From an uncultured Erythrobacter sp. (GTDB lineage Bacteria; Pseudomonadota; Alphaproteobacteria; Sphingomonadales; Sphingomonadaceae): a stretch of 35,306 nt of DNA. The position numbers were made by a program, and so were the translations under genes. The stretch spans positions 740,637 through 775,942 of the forward strand of contig CANNCL010000002.1 in the NCBI GenBank assembly GCA_947503155.1. Direction: 5' to 3'. The notes beneath the pieces are model-generated. The model was not told where the DNA came from. It ran no database searches and saw nothing but the letters and a program-made list of their open reading frames with translations. Below, piece by piece: positions 25,847 to 34,307 of this stretch; position 1 is the stretch's first letter, and every line of letters starts with the position of its first letter.

Positions 25847-26329
25847 GTGGGCGGCGAGCGGTATTTAACGCCGGGCGAGGTTGAGATTGCGCGCACAGTT
25901 TTTGGCGATGCGATTGATTACGGCGCGGTGCAATTGCGGCGGCGCAAGTGGTTTCCGTTTCAACCCAAACGCATCACAATGGCGCCGCGCGGACATGTCC
26001 ATTTTCACCCAGATGGCGCCGCCTATTGCGATGATTTTTCGTCGGAGAATTTGGTGCGCCAAGGGCTGCTCATCCATGAATTAACGCATGTCTGGCAAAC
26101 GCAGCAGCGCGGGGGCTGGTATCTCTTGCTCAACCGGCATCCGTTTTGCCGCTATTCTTATGCCTTGAAACCGGGGCAACCTTTCACCGCCTATGGAATT
26201 GAGCAGCAGGCGGAAATCGTGAAACACGCCTTTTGGCTAAGGCACGGTGCCAAAATCGCTGGGGCCTCTGACAAGGCGGCCTATGATATGCTGGTGCAGT
26301 TTAAAGGGGCGACCAAGGGCGCGCTCTGA
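25847..26329 (+). CDS. Metalloprotease-like ('vgr-related') protein with HELTH motif
   Basis: 160 residues from a GTG start; the true start is uncertain. The frame is open upstream to 25763 but has no ATG, GTG or TTG there, and no ribosome site precedes the GTG. The core shows FHPDGAAYCDDF and LLIHELTHVWQTQQ, with the zinc motif H77-E78-L79-T80-H81. Related proteins in sphingomonads are often called vgr-related. Residues ALKPGQPFTAYGIEQQAEIVKH follow, which may hold a third ligand. No signal peptide. It lies 50 bases after the PCuAC gene. Confidence 0.72.
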   Translation: MGGERYLTPGEVEIARTVFGDAIDYGAVQLRRRKWFPFQPKRITMAPRGHVHFHPDGAAYCDDFSSENLVRQGLLIHELTHVWQTQQRGGWYLLLNRHPFCRYSYALKPGQPFTAYGIEQQAEIVKHAFWLRHGAKIAGASDKAAYDMLVQFKGATKGAL

Positions 26330-26502
26330 CAACATGTTTTATTGATCGCCGCGTTTGAATTATAGCGATGCTGAAATCAGAGGCAGGCGAATATTTCGGT
26401 AGAAATCCCCGTCGCCCACGACATTTTCAAACCGGTTGTTGCCCTAAGAGTTCGAATATGGGAGTTAGCAAGCGTAACTAATGAACCATCCGGGGGCGGA
26501 AT

Positions 26503-26982
26503 ATGATTAAGAAAATTGTTGGCGTAGCTTTAATAAGTGCAGCTTTGATGTCAGCGCCGAGCGCGCAGAACACTGCTGGCGATCCGAATTTTGGCACGAT
26601 TAGCCTATCGAGCGGCTTTCAACCTGATCCAACCACTGTTTCAGTAATATCAGGCGGCTCAATCGACAGCTCGAACCTGTTGAAGGGTTCAACGAACTGC
26701 AACGGTTTTATCAGCAACGCACCTGACGTCCGCGTCAACTTTTCCGCCGGGTCTGGCTCGTTGCCACTGATCATCTCTGCCGATTCGAACGAAGACACCA
26801 CGCTGATTGTGAATGCGCCTGATGGCAATTGGTATTGCAATGATGATGGCGGAAGCGGTCTAAACCCGTCGGTACGCTTCAATAACCCGCAATCTGGCCG
26901 GTATGAGGTCTGGATTGGCACTTATGGTGCGAACAGCAATTATTCCGCTGTGCTGCACATTTCAGAGCTATCCAGCCAATAA
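26503..26982 (+). CDS. Small secreted protein with PPC-like beta domain
   Basis: 159 residues. A signal peptide (MIKKIVGVALISAALMSAPSAQ) is followed by a beta-rich domain. DTTLIVNAPDGNWYCNDDGGSGLNPSVRFNNPQSGRYEVWIGTYG resembles bacterial pre-peptidase C-terminal (PPC) domains, though here it stands alone. Cys in TNCNGF and WYCND may form a disulfide. GGGGGCGG lies before the ATG. The gene has a strong terminator and seems monocistronic. Its base composition looks less GC-rich than neighbours, judged by eye. Function unknown. Confidence 0.8.
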   Translation: MIKKIVGVALISAALMSAPSAQNTAGDPNFGTISLSSGFQPDPTTVSVISGGSIDSSNLLKGSTNCNGFISNAPDVRVNFSAGSGSLPLIISADSNEDTTLIVNAPDGNWYCNDDGGSGLNPSVRFNNPQSGRYEVWIGTYGANSNYSAVLHISELSSQ

Positions 26983-27043
26983 ATATCGAACGCATAAGCT
27001 GCGCGCGCGGATAACCTAGCGCGGCAAGCTTTCAAGAGAATCG

Positions 27044-27084
27044 AAACGGGGGCAGATCATGGTGATCTGCCCCCGTTTTTGTTC
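27044..27084 (+). terminator. Intrinsic terminator after the PPC-like gene
   Basis: A perfect 16-bp stem (27044-27059 with 27063-27078), loop TGG, with a G+C-rich core GGGGGC/GCCCCC. The T run TTTTT spans 27076-27080, followed by GTTC. It is the clearest Rho-independent terminator in the window and ends the 26503-26982 transcript. Confidence 0.93.
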
Positions 27085-27244
27085 TGCGGTATGAAGTGAC
27101 CGTCCAATTTGACACTGATCGCCCAATAAACGGGCTGCTCCGGGCTTACCGTAGCGCGCCGTAAAGGCACCCTCAAAAATACCATTGGCCCTTTCGCCCG
27201 CCCGCGATAAGCGCATTCTCAACCATTTTGACGGGAGCAAAACC

Positions 27245-27925
27245 ATGATCACCCACACGAAAGCCAGCGCTGAAACCGGCGGCGCGCATATCCTCACTCT
27301 GGATGATGGCAAGGTGAATGCTCTCAATAAAGAAAAGCTCGACGCATTGATCGCGGCGCTGGCCGAATGTGCGGTTGATTTTGCGCCGGTCGTGATCCGC
27401 GGGCGCAAGGGCATTTTCTCTGCTGGCTTCGACTTGAAAGGCTTTGCCGCCGGACCCGAAATTGCCACGGCACAATTGCAGGCGGGCAAAGACGCGATCC
27501 TTGCGATCCTGCGTCACCCGGCCCCGGTTGTGACTGTATGCGAAGGTCATGCCTATCCAATGGGCGCGTTCCTGATGCTCGCATCGGACCGTGCGATTGG
27601 GACCGAGGGGGAATTTATCACCGGCATGAATGAAAGCGCGATCGGCATGGCGTTACCAATCTATCCGATGATCCTTGGCGCAGCGCGGCTCAATTCGACC
27701 GGGCGCAAAGCGGTCGCGACATCGCAATTGTTCACCCCGCATGAGGCGCGCGAAGTCGGTTATTTCGACGATGTTGCCGCACCCGGCAATCTGGAAGCGT
27801 TGATCGCGAAGGTTGTGGGCGACCTAAAAGCGCTGAATGCTGGTGCGTTTGGCGCCAACAAATCCGCGATGAACCGTCAATTGATTGCCGATATAGAGGC
27901 CAGCCCGCTGCCTGATTTCGGCTAA
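27245..27925 (+). CDS. Enoyl-CoA hydratase/isomerase (crotonase) family protein
   Basis: 226 residues from the ATG at 27245, preceded by GGGAG; a longer frame from 27185 has no support. The crotonase fold shows DGKVNALNKEKLDAL, the oxyanion-hole block GIFSAGFDLKGF and GHAYPMGAFLMLASDRAIG. The usual catalytic Glu region is NESAIGMALP. It is shorter than typical hydratases (about 260). The reaction and acyl-CoA substrate are not known. It is likely monocistronic, separated from the upstream gene by a terminator. Confidence 0.88.
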   Translation: MITHTKASAETGGAHILTLDDGKVNALNKEKLDALIAALAECAVDFAPVVIRGRKGIFSAGFDLKGFAAGPEIATAQLQAGKDAILAILRHPAPVVTVCEGHAYPMGAFLMLASDRAIGTEGEFITGMNESAIGMALPIYPMILGAARLNSTGRKAVATSQLFTPHEAREVGYFDDVAAPGNLEALIAKVVGDLKALNAGAFGANKSAMNRQLIADIEASPLPDFG

Positions 27926-27935
27926 AGCCCTCGGT

Positions 27936-28772
27936 CTAGGTCGGCGTGTTGACGACCTCCAGATCGACAATCTGCCACGGGCGGGTCGCGCCCTCCACGC
28001 GTTCATAAGTGAATATCGTGCGCACGGTGCGGCTTGGTATGGTGCGGATGTAACCCACCACCAACCGCCCCTCTTCATCGAACTTCGCGCTCTCAACCTC
28101 GGCCGCAGCGCGTTCGATTGCGACGATCTCATCCGTGCTCAAACCCTCCGGCGCATAGCGCTCGGCTAGGCTCGCCGCGCTGGGGCGGTCCTTCCAAACG
28201 GTGCTGAACATGAAATAATCATTTTCAATCCACGCCGAATCTAGCCAAAAATGCGTTGACACACCGGACTCGCTGGACGCGGCCAATGCGTCTGGATCAA
28301 TCAAAGCTGACGCTTCTCGCTCGCCGCGACTTGGAGGCGCAGAAGCCCCTTCGTTTGATCCGCCGCCATTCAATCCGGGCGCATCAATATCAAACCCGTC
28401 AATGCGCCAATCGTCCCCTTCTGAAACGAACAGGATCGTCATCGGGATCACCGCACCGCTCGCGGTTTCCACTGTGCCGGTCACTTGGCCTGTGTTGTTT
28501 TCAATGGAACGGTTCGACCAACTGGTATCCGTCACATTGCCGATCCGGTTGGCTTCGACAAACTCTTCCAAATCGCTCGGACTGTTCGTCTCGCGCAGCC
28601 TTTGCGACGTAAATTCTTGCGCCGCCTCATATTCCCCGTCTGCAACCGCAGCGAAGAAATTATCAGCCGTATCCGTGATCCCGCTCGTCGCGTAAAATAC
28701 GACGCCGATAACCAGTCCAAACAAGACGACCAAACCCAAGCAGCCGCCGCCGACAATCTTTGCAACTTTCAT
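27936..28772 (-). CDS. Membrane-anchored protein with NTF2-like domain
   Basis: 278 residues from the ATG at 28772, which has a run of G (GGGGGGGGAATC) ahead. One N-terminal transmembrane helix (about 5-28) is followed by a domain of about 90 residues (33-120) resembling DUF4864/DUF4878-type NTF2-like domains (ADNFFAAVADGEYEAAQEF to WRIDGFDI). A Gly/Ser-rich linker and a second alpha/beta region (about 150-278) follow. I do not recognise the second part. It converges on the crotonase gene with ten bases between stops, and follows grpE after 136 bases. Confidence 0.75.
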   Translation of the reverse strand: MKVAKIVGGGCLGLVVLFGLVIGVVFYATSGITDTADNFFAAVADGEYEAAQEFTSQRLRETNSPSDLEEFVEANRIGNVTDTSWSNRSIENNTGQVTGTVETASGAVIPMTILFVSEGDDWRIDGFDIDAPGLNGGGSNEGASAPPSRGEREASALIDPDALAASSESGVSTHFWLDSAWIENDYFMFSTVWKDRPSAASLAERYAPEGLSTDEIVAIERAAAEVESAKFDEEGRLVVGYIRTIPSRTVRTIFTYERVEGATRPWQIVDLEVVNTPT

Positions 28773-28785
28773 GATTCCCCCCCCG

Positions 28786-28848
28786 CACCAAATCCAACAC
28801 AACTCGCCAAGTCACAAGGTCAATTGAATGACCTTGTGAGGATTTGGT
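28786..28848. repeat. Nested inverted repeat upstream of the NTF2-like gene
   Basis: The inner arms CACAAGGTCA (28813-28822) and TGACCTTGTG (28829-28838) are a perfect 10-bp palindrome with a 6-base spacer. The outer arms ACCAAATCC (28786-28794) and GGATTTGGT (28840-28848) also pair perfectly. It could be the grpE terminator, although no T run follows on the minus strand, or an operator for the gene starting at 28772. It lies between grpE and that gene. Confidence 0.8.
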
Positions 28849-28908
28849 TTATCATATTGGGGGCGAGCGGCAAAATCTGCCGGTTAACTGTCCGGGGTTC
28901 GCGGTGCT

Positions 28909-29520
28909 TTAAGGCTTCTTAGCCACCCCGACCATTGCCGGACGCAGCAGGCGATCTTTGATCATCCAGCCAGCCTGCATTTCTTGGATAACAGTGCCGG
29001 GCTCATGGTCATCGCTGGGGATTTCCATCATCGCTTGATGCTGATTGGGATCAAGCGGCATTCCCATCGCGGCGACACGTTCGATGCCGTTTTGCTTGAA
29101 CACTTTTTCAAGCTCGCGCTGGGTCGCTTCGATGCCGACCACTAGGCCTTTCATCTTGTCATCTTCGCGCAAACTGTCGGGGATCGCTTCGATCGCGCGC
29201 GACAAGTTGTCCGCCACGCTCAATACATCGCGGGCAAAACCGGTTGCGGCATAATTGCGCGCATCGGCCACGTCTTTTTCCGCGCGGCGGCGCACATTCT
29301 GCCCCTCGGCTTTGGCATAGAGAACTTCTTGTTTGGCCGCTTCCAAATCATTGCGCAGATTTTCCAACGCTTCGGCGATGGCGCTGTCTGAACCGGCTTC
29401 GCAATCGCCGTCCTCATCATCGCTTTCGCCGTCGCTTCCATCGTCCAGAAATTCCTCTGGAACGCCTTTCAATTCTTCTTCTGCTGCCGCATCAACTTGC
29501 GGCTTATCATTGTCGATCAT
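28909..29520 (-). CDS. grpE: Nucleotide exchange factor GrpE
   Basis: 203 residues. Releases ADP from DnaK. An acidic, disordered N-terminus (about 1-48) is followed by a long helix with a coiled coil (ALENLRNDLEAAKQEVLYAKAEG). The C-terminal beta domain has the family signature GMPLDPNQHQAMMEIPSDDHEPGTV. It follows hrcA by 18 bases, forming a conventional hrcA-grpE operon, apart from dnaKJ. Confidence 0.97.
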   Translation of the reverse strand: MIDNDKPQVDAAAEEELKGVPEEFLDDGSDGESDDEDGDCEAGSDSAIAEALENLRNDLEAAKQEVLYAKAEGQNVRRRAEKDVADARNYAATGFARDVLSVADNLSRAIEAIPDSLREDDKMKGLVVGIEATQRELEKVFKQNGIERVAAMGMPLDPNQHQAMMEIPSDDHEPGTVIQEMQAGWMIKDRLLRPAMVGVAKKP

Positions 29521-29538
29521 GAGTCTCTAATTTTCCAA

Positions 29539-30588
29539 CTAAATTGTGAATTTGCCCAAGGCGCGGCCCAATGACCGCGCGGTTAGATCAATCATGGGGA
29601 CCACGCGCGCATAGTTCAACCGTGTCGGCCCGATAACACCCAAGACGCCAACCACCCGGCCTTCCATATCGCGGTAGGGGGATGCGATGACGGACGATCC
29701 CGAAAGGCCGAATAATCGGTTTTCACTACCGATGAAAATACGGGTCGCATCCGCATCGCGCGCGCTTTCAAGCAGAGCGGAGACCGATTGTTTGTTTTCC
29801 AAATCATCCAGCAATGAACGAACCCGGTCGATATCGCCCAACGCGGTTTCATCCAACAAATTGGCCGCACCGCGCACAATTAAGACCGGGCGCTGTCCGG
29901 AATCCTCGCTCCATACGGCCAGCCCGCGCTCAACCAGATCGCGGCTCGCATTATCCAGCTGCGATTTACCGGCTTTGATTTCCGCATGCATAGCCTTTGA
30001 CGCCTCTGCGAGCGTCCGTCCGGCGAGGCGCGAAGTGATGTAATTGCTGGCGGTTTCCAGCGACCCTGCGCTTGTGTCGAGATCAAACACACGGTTTTCC
30101 ACCCCGCCATCTTCACCAACCAGAACTGCGAGCGCCCTACCCTGGCCCAGCGGCACCAAACTGAATTGTGCAAGCCGTTGTTCGCTTGTCGGCACCATCA
30201 CCATGCCCGCCGCACCGGACAATTCGGACAGCAAGGCGCTGGTCTGCTGCAACGCTTGTTCAACCGGGCCGTTTTCGGACAATCGCGCCTCGATCTGCGC
30301 GCGTTCCTCTGCTGTGGGTTCCGCAACCCGCATCATCCCATCGACAAATATCCGCAGCCCCGCATCAGTGGGCATTCGCCCGGCGCTGGTATGCGGCGCG
30401 GCGAGCAGGCCAAGGCTTTCAAGGTCCGCCAGAACCGATCGGATCGACGCCGGCGAAAGATCAAGGCCAGCATCGGCGGCCAAAGTCTTCGACCCAACCG
30501 GTTGCCCGTTATCAATATACCCTTCCACCACGCGGCGGAAAATCTCGCGCGCACGGTCGGTCAGTTCGGTGATTGGGGGCGATGCCAT
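29539..30588 (-). CDS. hrcA: Heat-inducible repressor HrcA
   Basis: 349 residues from the ATG at 30588; a start at 30645 would add 19 residues without family character. Represses groESL-type genes through CIRCE sites. An N-terminal winged helix (about 1-75, [18 protein letters not shown] and [14 protein letters not shown]) is followed by a GAF-like middle and a C-terminal [29 protein letters not shown]. No CIRCE element was found in front of hrcA, dnaK or other genes here. The gene diverges from rph, with 110 bases between starts. Confidence 0.96.
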   Translation of the reverse strand: MASPPITELTDRAREIFRRVVEGYIDNGQPVGSKTLAADAGLDLSPASIRSVLADLESLGLLAAPHTSAGRMPTDAGLRIFVDGMMRVAEPTAEERAQIEARLSENGPVEQALQQTSALLSELSGAAGMVMVPTSEQRLAQFSLVPLGQGRALAVLVGEDGGVENRVFDLDTSAGSLETASNYITSRLAGRTLAEASKAMHAEIKAGKSQLDNASRDLVERGLAVWSEDSGQRPVLIVRGAANLLDETALGDIDRVRSLLDDLENKQSVSALLESARDADATRIFIGSENRLFGLSGSSVIASPYRDMEGRVVGVLGVIGPTRLNYARVVPMIDLTARSLGRALGKFTI

Positions 30589-30595
30589 TCGCGCT

Positions 30596-30624
30596 AAATA
30601 CGCATGTGTTGCGAATTCGCCAAG
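30596..30624 (-). promoter_or_regulatory. Candidate RpoH-type promoter of hrcA-grpE
   Basis: On the minus strand CTTG (30624-30621) and CGTATTT (30602-30596) are 18 bases apart. This is close to the RpoH pattern, though the second C of the -10 is a G. If used, transcription would begin within a few bases of the hrcA ATG, giving a leaderless or nearly leaderless message. Confidence 0.35.
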
Positions 30625-30698
30625 CCCGGCACTTGCCCCGGCCACTCAACCCCGCCACACCGCCCGGCAACACACGATTCGAACAAAGGAAATTACCC

Positions 30699-31415
30699 AT
30701 GCGACCATCAGGACGCGCGCCAGACGAAATGCGCGCCATCACCATCGAAACCGGCTTCACCAAACACGCAGAGGGTTCATGCCTCATCAGCTTTGGCGAC
30801 ACGCGCGTATTGTGCACCGCCAGCGTCGAAGAACGGATCCCGCCTTGGCTGCGCGGTAAAGGCGAAGGTTGGGTTACAGGCGAATATTCAATGCTGCCCC
30901 GCGCCACACACACACGCGGCAGCCGCGAGGCGGCGCGCGGCAAGCAAAGCGGGCGCACTCAGGAAATTCAGCGGCTTATTGGGCGTTCTTTGCGTGCAGT
31001 CGTCGATATGAAGAAACTAGGCGAGCGTCAGATCACGCTCGATTGCGACGTTATCCAAGCCGATGGCGGCACCCGCACCGCGTCGATTTCTGGCGCTTGG
31101 GTAGCTCTGCGGCTGGCCGTGGACAGCCTGATGGCTTCGGGCGATATCAAAGAAGACCCGATCACGTCGCAAGTGGGCGCGATTTCTTGCGGTATTTATA
31201 AAGGTACGCCGGTCTTGGATCTCGATTATCCAGAAGACAGCGACGCTGATGCGGATGCGAACTTTGTGCTGCTCACCGGCGGTCAGATTGCCGAGGTTCA
31301 AGCGACAGCCGAAGGCGCGACCTATGACGAAGAAGGCCTCTTGCGCCTACTGCGTCTGGCGCGGATCGGGTGCGACGGCATTTTTGCGGCGCAATTGGAC
31401 GCGACCAAGGGCTAA
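30699..31415 (+). CDS. rph: Ribonuclease PH
   Basis: 238 residues from the ATG at 30699, with AAAGGA upstream; an extended frame from 30573 overlaps the hrcA start and is rejected. A phosphorolytic 3'-to-5' exonuclease that trims tRNA 3' ends. [14 protein letters not shown] opens the protein. [19 protein letters not shown] and [16 protein letters not shown] are family signatures, and [19 protein letters not shown] forms the phosphate and active site. It begins a plus-strand operon with the YcxB-like gene and rdgB. Confidence 0.97.
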   Translation: MRPSGRAPDEMRAITIETGFTKHAEGSCLISFGDTRVLCTASVEERIPPWLRGKGEGWVTGEYSMLPRATHTRGSREAARGKQSGRTQEIQRLIGRSLRAVVDMKKLGERQITLDCDVIQADGGTRTASISGAWVALRLAVDSLMASGDIKEDPITSQVGAISCGIYKGTPVLDLDYPEDSDADADANFVLLTGGQIAEVQATAEGATYDEEGLLRLLRLARIGCDGIFAAQLDATKG

Positions 31416-31418
31416 CGC

Positions 31419-31931
31419 ATGGAGCCGGTCCGCTACACAATATCAAAGGCGCAGCACCTCGCATTCTGGAAATTGCAATTCGATGCCTCGCTACGGCGCG
31501 GATTGTTGATCCTTGGCTTGGTCGTTGCGGCTTTGGTGTTGGTGGCGCTGGGCGCGGGCGAAGCGGAGGATGCGTTCAGCGCCGCGTTTGGCGGCGTGCT
31601 GGGTGCGACGATCATGGTCGTTGTGATGCGATTTGTTATGATACCGCGCCAAGCGACCAAAGCGTGGAATGATTACGCATTGATCAAAGAAGAGATGACG
31701 CTGACCTTGGGAGAGGAAAGTTTCACCATCGCGCAGAAATCGGGCCATGTAGAAGCACAATGGGCGGATATGACCACTTGGGACGAAACTGACGCGATTT
31801 TCGTCATGTATCTCACCCGGCAACTGGCATACTTGATACCGAAAGATCAGGTGCCGGATGCGCATATAGACTTCGCCCGGCAAAGTCTGGCGGATAGCGG
31901 TTTGATCAAAGCAGGAAAGCGGCGCAAATGA
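31419..31931 (+). CDS. YcxB-like membrane protein
   Basis: 170 residues. Two transmembrane helices (about 27-45 and 57-75: LLILGLVVAALVLVALGA and GGVLGATIMVVVMRFVMI) are followed by a soluble C-terminal domain. The end (WDETDAIFVMYLTRQLAYLIPKDQV) matches the YcxB C-terminal family. Function unknown. It starts three bases after rph, and its stop overlaps the rdgB start (ATGA), so translational coupling is expected. Confidence 0.82.
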   Translation: MEPVRYTISKAQHLAFWKLQFDASLRRGLLILGLVVAALVLVALGAGEAEDAFSAAFGGVLGATIMVVVMRFVMIPRQATKAWNDYALIKEEMTLTLGEESFTIAQKSGHVEAQWADMTTWDETDAIFVMYLTRQLAYLIPKDQVPDAHIDFARQSLADSGLIKAGKRRK

Positions 31932-32557
31932 CACGCAAATTAGGCGGCGGATCACTGGTCATTGCGACCCATAATGCGGGCAAGTTGAAAGAGATTTCGG
32001 CGCTGCTTGATCCTTACGGGATGAAATGCATTTCCGCCGGGTCGCTTGGCTTGCCTGAACCTGCTGAGACCGGCACCACATTCGCGCAAAACGCGCTCAT
32101 CAAAGCGCGCGCGGCGGCGCAGGCTTCGGGTCTGGCGGCGCTGGCGGATGATAGCGGCCTTTGTGTTGATGCTCTGAATGGCCGCCCCGGCGTCTACACC
32201 GCCGATTGGGCCGAGCGGCAGCATTTCGAAGGCGAACCGGGCCGCGACTGGTATATGGCTATGGGCAAGGTCGAAGGGTTGCTCCAACAAACCGGCCCCG
32301 ACACGGATCGCGGCGCGGCGTTTCACTGTGTCCTTGCGGTCGCTTGGCCGGACGGCGAACACGCAGTTTACGAGGGCAAATGCTCTGGCACGCTGACATG
32401 GCCGCCGCGCGGAGAACTCGGCTTCGGCTACGACCCTGTTTTTGTGCCAGAGGGCGCGGACCAGACTTTCGCAGAAATCGACCCATCGGAAAAACACGCG
32501 GTCAGCCACCGGGCCGATGCTTTTGCGAAATTGGTAGCCGATCAATTCGGCGTTTAA
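31928..32557 (+). CDS. rdgB: Non-canonical purine NTP pyrophosphatase (RdgB/HAM1)
   Basis: 209 residues. Hydrolyses ITP, XTP and dITP to keep them out of RNA and DNA. THNAGKLKEI (14-23) is the substrate-binding N-terminal motif. LADDSGLCVDAL with the catalytic Asp, GELGFGYDPVF and SHRADAF follow as expected. The ATG overlaps the YcxB-like stop. The stop codon shares TTAA with the stop of the opposing CAP-domain gene. Confidence 0.96.
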   Translation: MTRKLGGGSLVIATHNAGKLKEISALLDPYGMKCISAGSLGLPEPAETGTTFAQNALIKARAAAQASGLAALADDSGLCVDALNGRPGVYTADWAERQHFEGEPGRDWYMAMGKVEGLLQQTGPDTDRGAAFHCVLAVAWPDGEHAVYEGKCSGTLTWPPRGELGFGYDPVFVPEGADQTFAEIDPSEKHAVSHRADAFAKLVADQFGV

Positions 32558-33108
32558 CGGGCGGCGCGCCTGCTGAGCCGCTGATGCGGGGCGAGCCGGG
32601 TTCCCATCACATTTCCGCCCGGCCAATACCGGCACACCAGCACATCAAACCGCGCGCCGCGCGCCACTGAACAGCCGACTTCGCGCGTTTCGGCCCACAC
32701 AATTTGCGTGTAGTGCCCAACATCGGCCCAATTCCCCGTGCTCGAAACATTCGGAAATGCGCCGGGCCGGAAATAGCGTTTTTCATCTGCGAAATAGCTG
32801 ATCATTTGCGCCGCACCGTAATAGCCCGCCGTACCCATCCACAGATTTTCGCCGCGCCCGCCGCGCTCTTCAATGGAAGCATGGCGCAAGACTTCTTCCC
32901 GTGCGAGACGCTGCGCCCAGCCATTCGCCTCCCGCGCCAATCGCGGGTTCCAGCGTAGCGGCGCGACGCCAAATTCCGCGCGTTCGGCATTATGCGCGTC
33001 GAGCCACACGCGTTCATGCGGGGCATCCCCGTTTTGAGCGGAAGCAGACGGGGCGAGCAACATGCCCACCGCTGCAAACCCGCCAAGAATTGTCGCGCGA
33101 ATGTTCAT
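32554..33108 (-). CDS. Secreted CAP-domain (SCP/PR-1) protein
   Basis: 184 residues. A signal peptide ends near SASAQ. The CAP domain shows HNAERAEFGVAPLRWNPRLA, GENLW, GHYTQIVWAET (the CAP signature), and CRYWPGGN. Such proteins are extracellular; functions vary and are mostly unknown in bacteria. Two Cys in EVGCSV and LVCRYW could form a disulfide. It converges on rdgB with a 4-base overlap and is divergent from hemW. Confidence 0.92.
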   Translation of the reverse strand: MNIRATILGGFAAVGMLLAPSASAQNGDAPHERVWLDAHNAERAEFGVAPLRWNPRLAREANGWAQRLAREEVLRHASIEERGGRGENLWMGTAGYYGAAQMISYFADEKRYFRPGAFPNVSSTGNWADVGHYTQIVWAETREVGCSVARGARFDVLVCRYWPGGNVMGTRLAPHQRLSRRAAR

Positions 33109-33155
33109 GCCCTAGGCTTGGCCGCGAAGCCTTTAAGAAAGACTGAAAACAGCCC

Positions 33156-34307
33156 TTGGCCCGCGCCCTTTATATCCACTGGCCCTTCTGCGCGAAGAAG
33201 TGCCCCTATTGCGACTTCAACTCGCATGTCCGCGACATTGTGGATGTGGCCGCGTGGGAGGGCGCTTTGCTGGCCGATATGCGCGCGGAGGCAGAGGCGG
33301 CGGGCGGTGAAAGCCTAACCTCGATCTTCTTTGGCGGAGGGACGCCTTCGCTCATGCCGCCGCAATTGGTGGAGCGATTGCTGAAGGAAGCCGAGCAATT
33401 GTGGGGTTTCGCAGACAGTATAGAGATCACGCTGGAGGCCAATCCATCCTCTGTTGAGACGGCGAAGTTTGCCGCTTTGGCTCAGGCCGGAGTGGGCCGG
33501 GTGTCGCTGGGTGTGCAATCGCTGGACGATACGGTGCTTGGGTGGCTGGGGCGGCTGCATGGCAGCGATGAGGCGCTAGCGGCGCTGGAGACGGCGCAGA
33601 GGCATTTTGGGCGGGTGAATTTCGATCTAATCTACGCGCTGCCCGGCCAAACAGAGGAACAGTGGCGCTCGCAATTGGAACGCGCGATCGGATTTGGGAC
33701 GTCGCATTTGTCGCTGTATCAACTGACGATTGAACCGGGCACGCGCTTTGCCAGCGATGTGCGGCGCGGGGTGTTTGCGCCGCTGGACGATGACGCGGCG
33801 GCGGAATTGTTCGCGGTCACGCAAAGCATGACTGAGAGCGCTGGCTTGCCTGCTTACGAGACGAGCAATCACGCGCGATTGGGTGAGGAAAGCCGCCACA
33901 ATCTGACATATTGGCGGTATCAGGATTATGCCGGCATCGGACCAGGTGCGCATGGGCGGCGCAGCGGATTTGCAACCGTGCGGCATAAGAAACCGGAGAA
34001 TTTCCTGCGCGCGGTAAGCGAGCGCGGGCACGGCATATCGGAACAACGGCATTTGAGCGCGGGCGAGCAAGCTTCCGAGGCGCTGCTGATGGGATTGCGG
34101 CTGCGTGAAGGGATCGATCTGGCGGGTTTTGAAACGCGTTTTGGCACCGCGCGTGAAGGATTGATCAAGCCCGCAAAACTGGAACATCTACTCTCAATTG
34201 GAATGATCTGGAAAACCGGCGCGCGGATCGGCGTGACGCAGGCTGGCCGCCCTGTGCTGGACGGGATTTTGAGCGAATTGGTGGCCGATGATTTGGTGCA
34301 AGTGTGA
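33156..34307 (+). CDS. hemW: HemW-type radical SAM protein
   Basis: 383 residues from TTG; a stop lies just upstream in frame and no ATG is available, so TTG is the only common start. ALYIHWPFCAKKCPYCDFNSH has the radical SAM Cys at 12, 16 and 19. FFGGGTPSLM and GVQSLDDTVLGWLGRLH follow. HemW is related to coproporphyrinogen III oxidase HemN but binds haem and is thought to act as a haem chaperone. The end overlaps xerC by GTGA. The usual pairing with rdgB upstream is retained, interrupted by the opposite-strand CAP gene. Confidence 0.95.
   Translation: MARALYIHWPFCAKKCPYCDFNSHVRDIVDVAAWEGALLADMRAEAEAAGGESLTSIFFGGGTPSLMPPQLVERLLKEAEQLWGFADSIEITLEANPSSVETAKFAALAQAGVGRVSLGVQSLDDTVLGWLGRLHGSDEALAALETAQRHFGRVNFDLIYALPGQTEEQWRSQLERAIGFGTSHLSLYQLTIEPGTRFASDVRRGVFAPLDDDAAAELFAVTQSMTESAGLPAYETSNHARLGEESRHNLTYWRYQDYAGIGPGAHGRRSGFATVRHKKPENFLRAVSERGHGISEQRHLSAGEQASEALLMGLRLREGIDLAGFETRFGTAREGLIKPAKLEHLLSIGMIWKTGARIGVTQAGRPVLDGILSELVADDLVQV

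Noticed and set aside
27109..27114. TTGACA as a promoter -35 for the crotonase gene
   Set aside because: No -10-like sequence occurs at 16-18 bases downstream; the region reads GGGCTG there.
30589..30698. CIRCE element near hrcA (also sought before dnaK)
   Set aside because: No TTAGCACTC/GAGTGCTAA inverted repeat is present in either upstream region.
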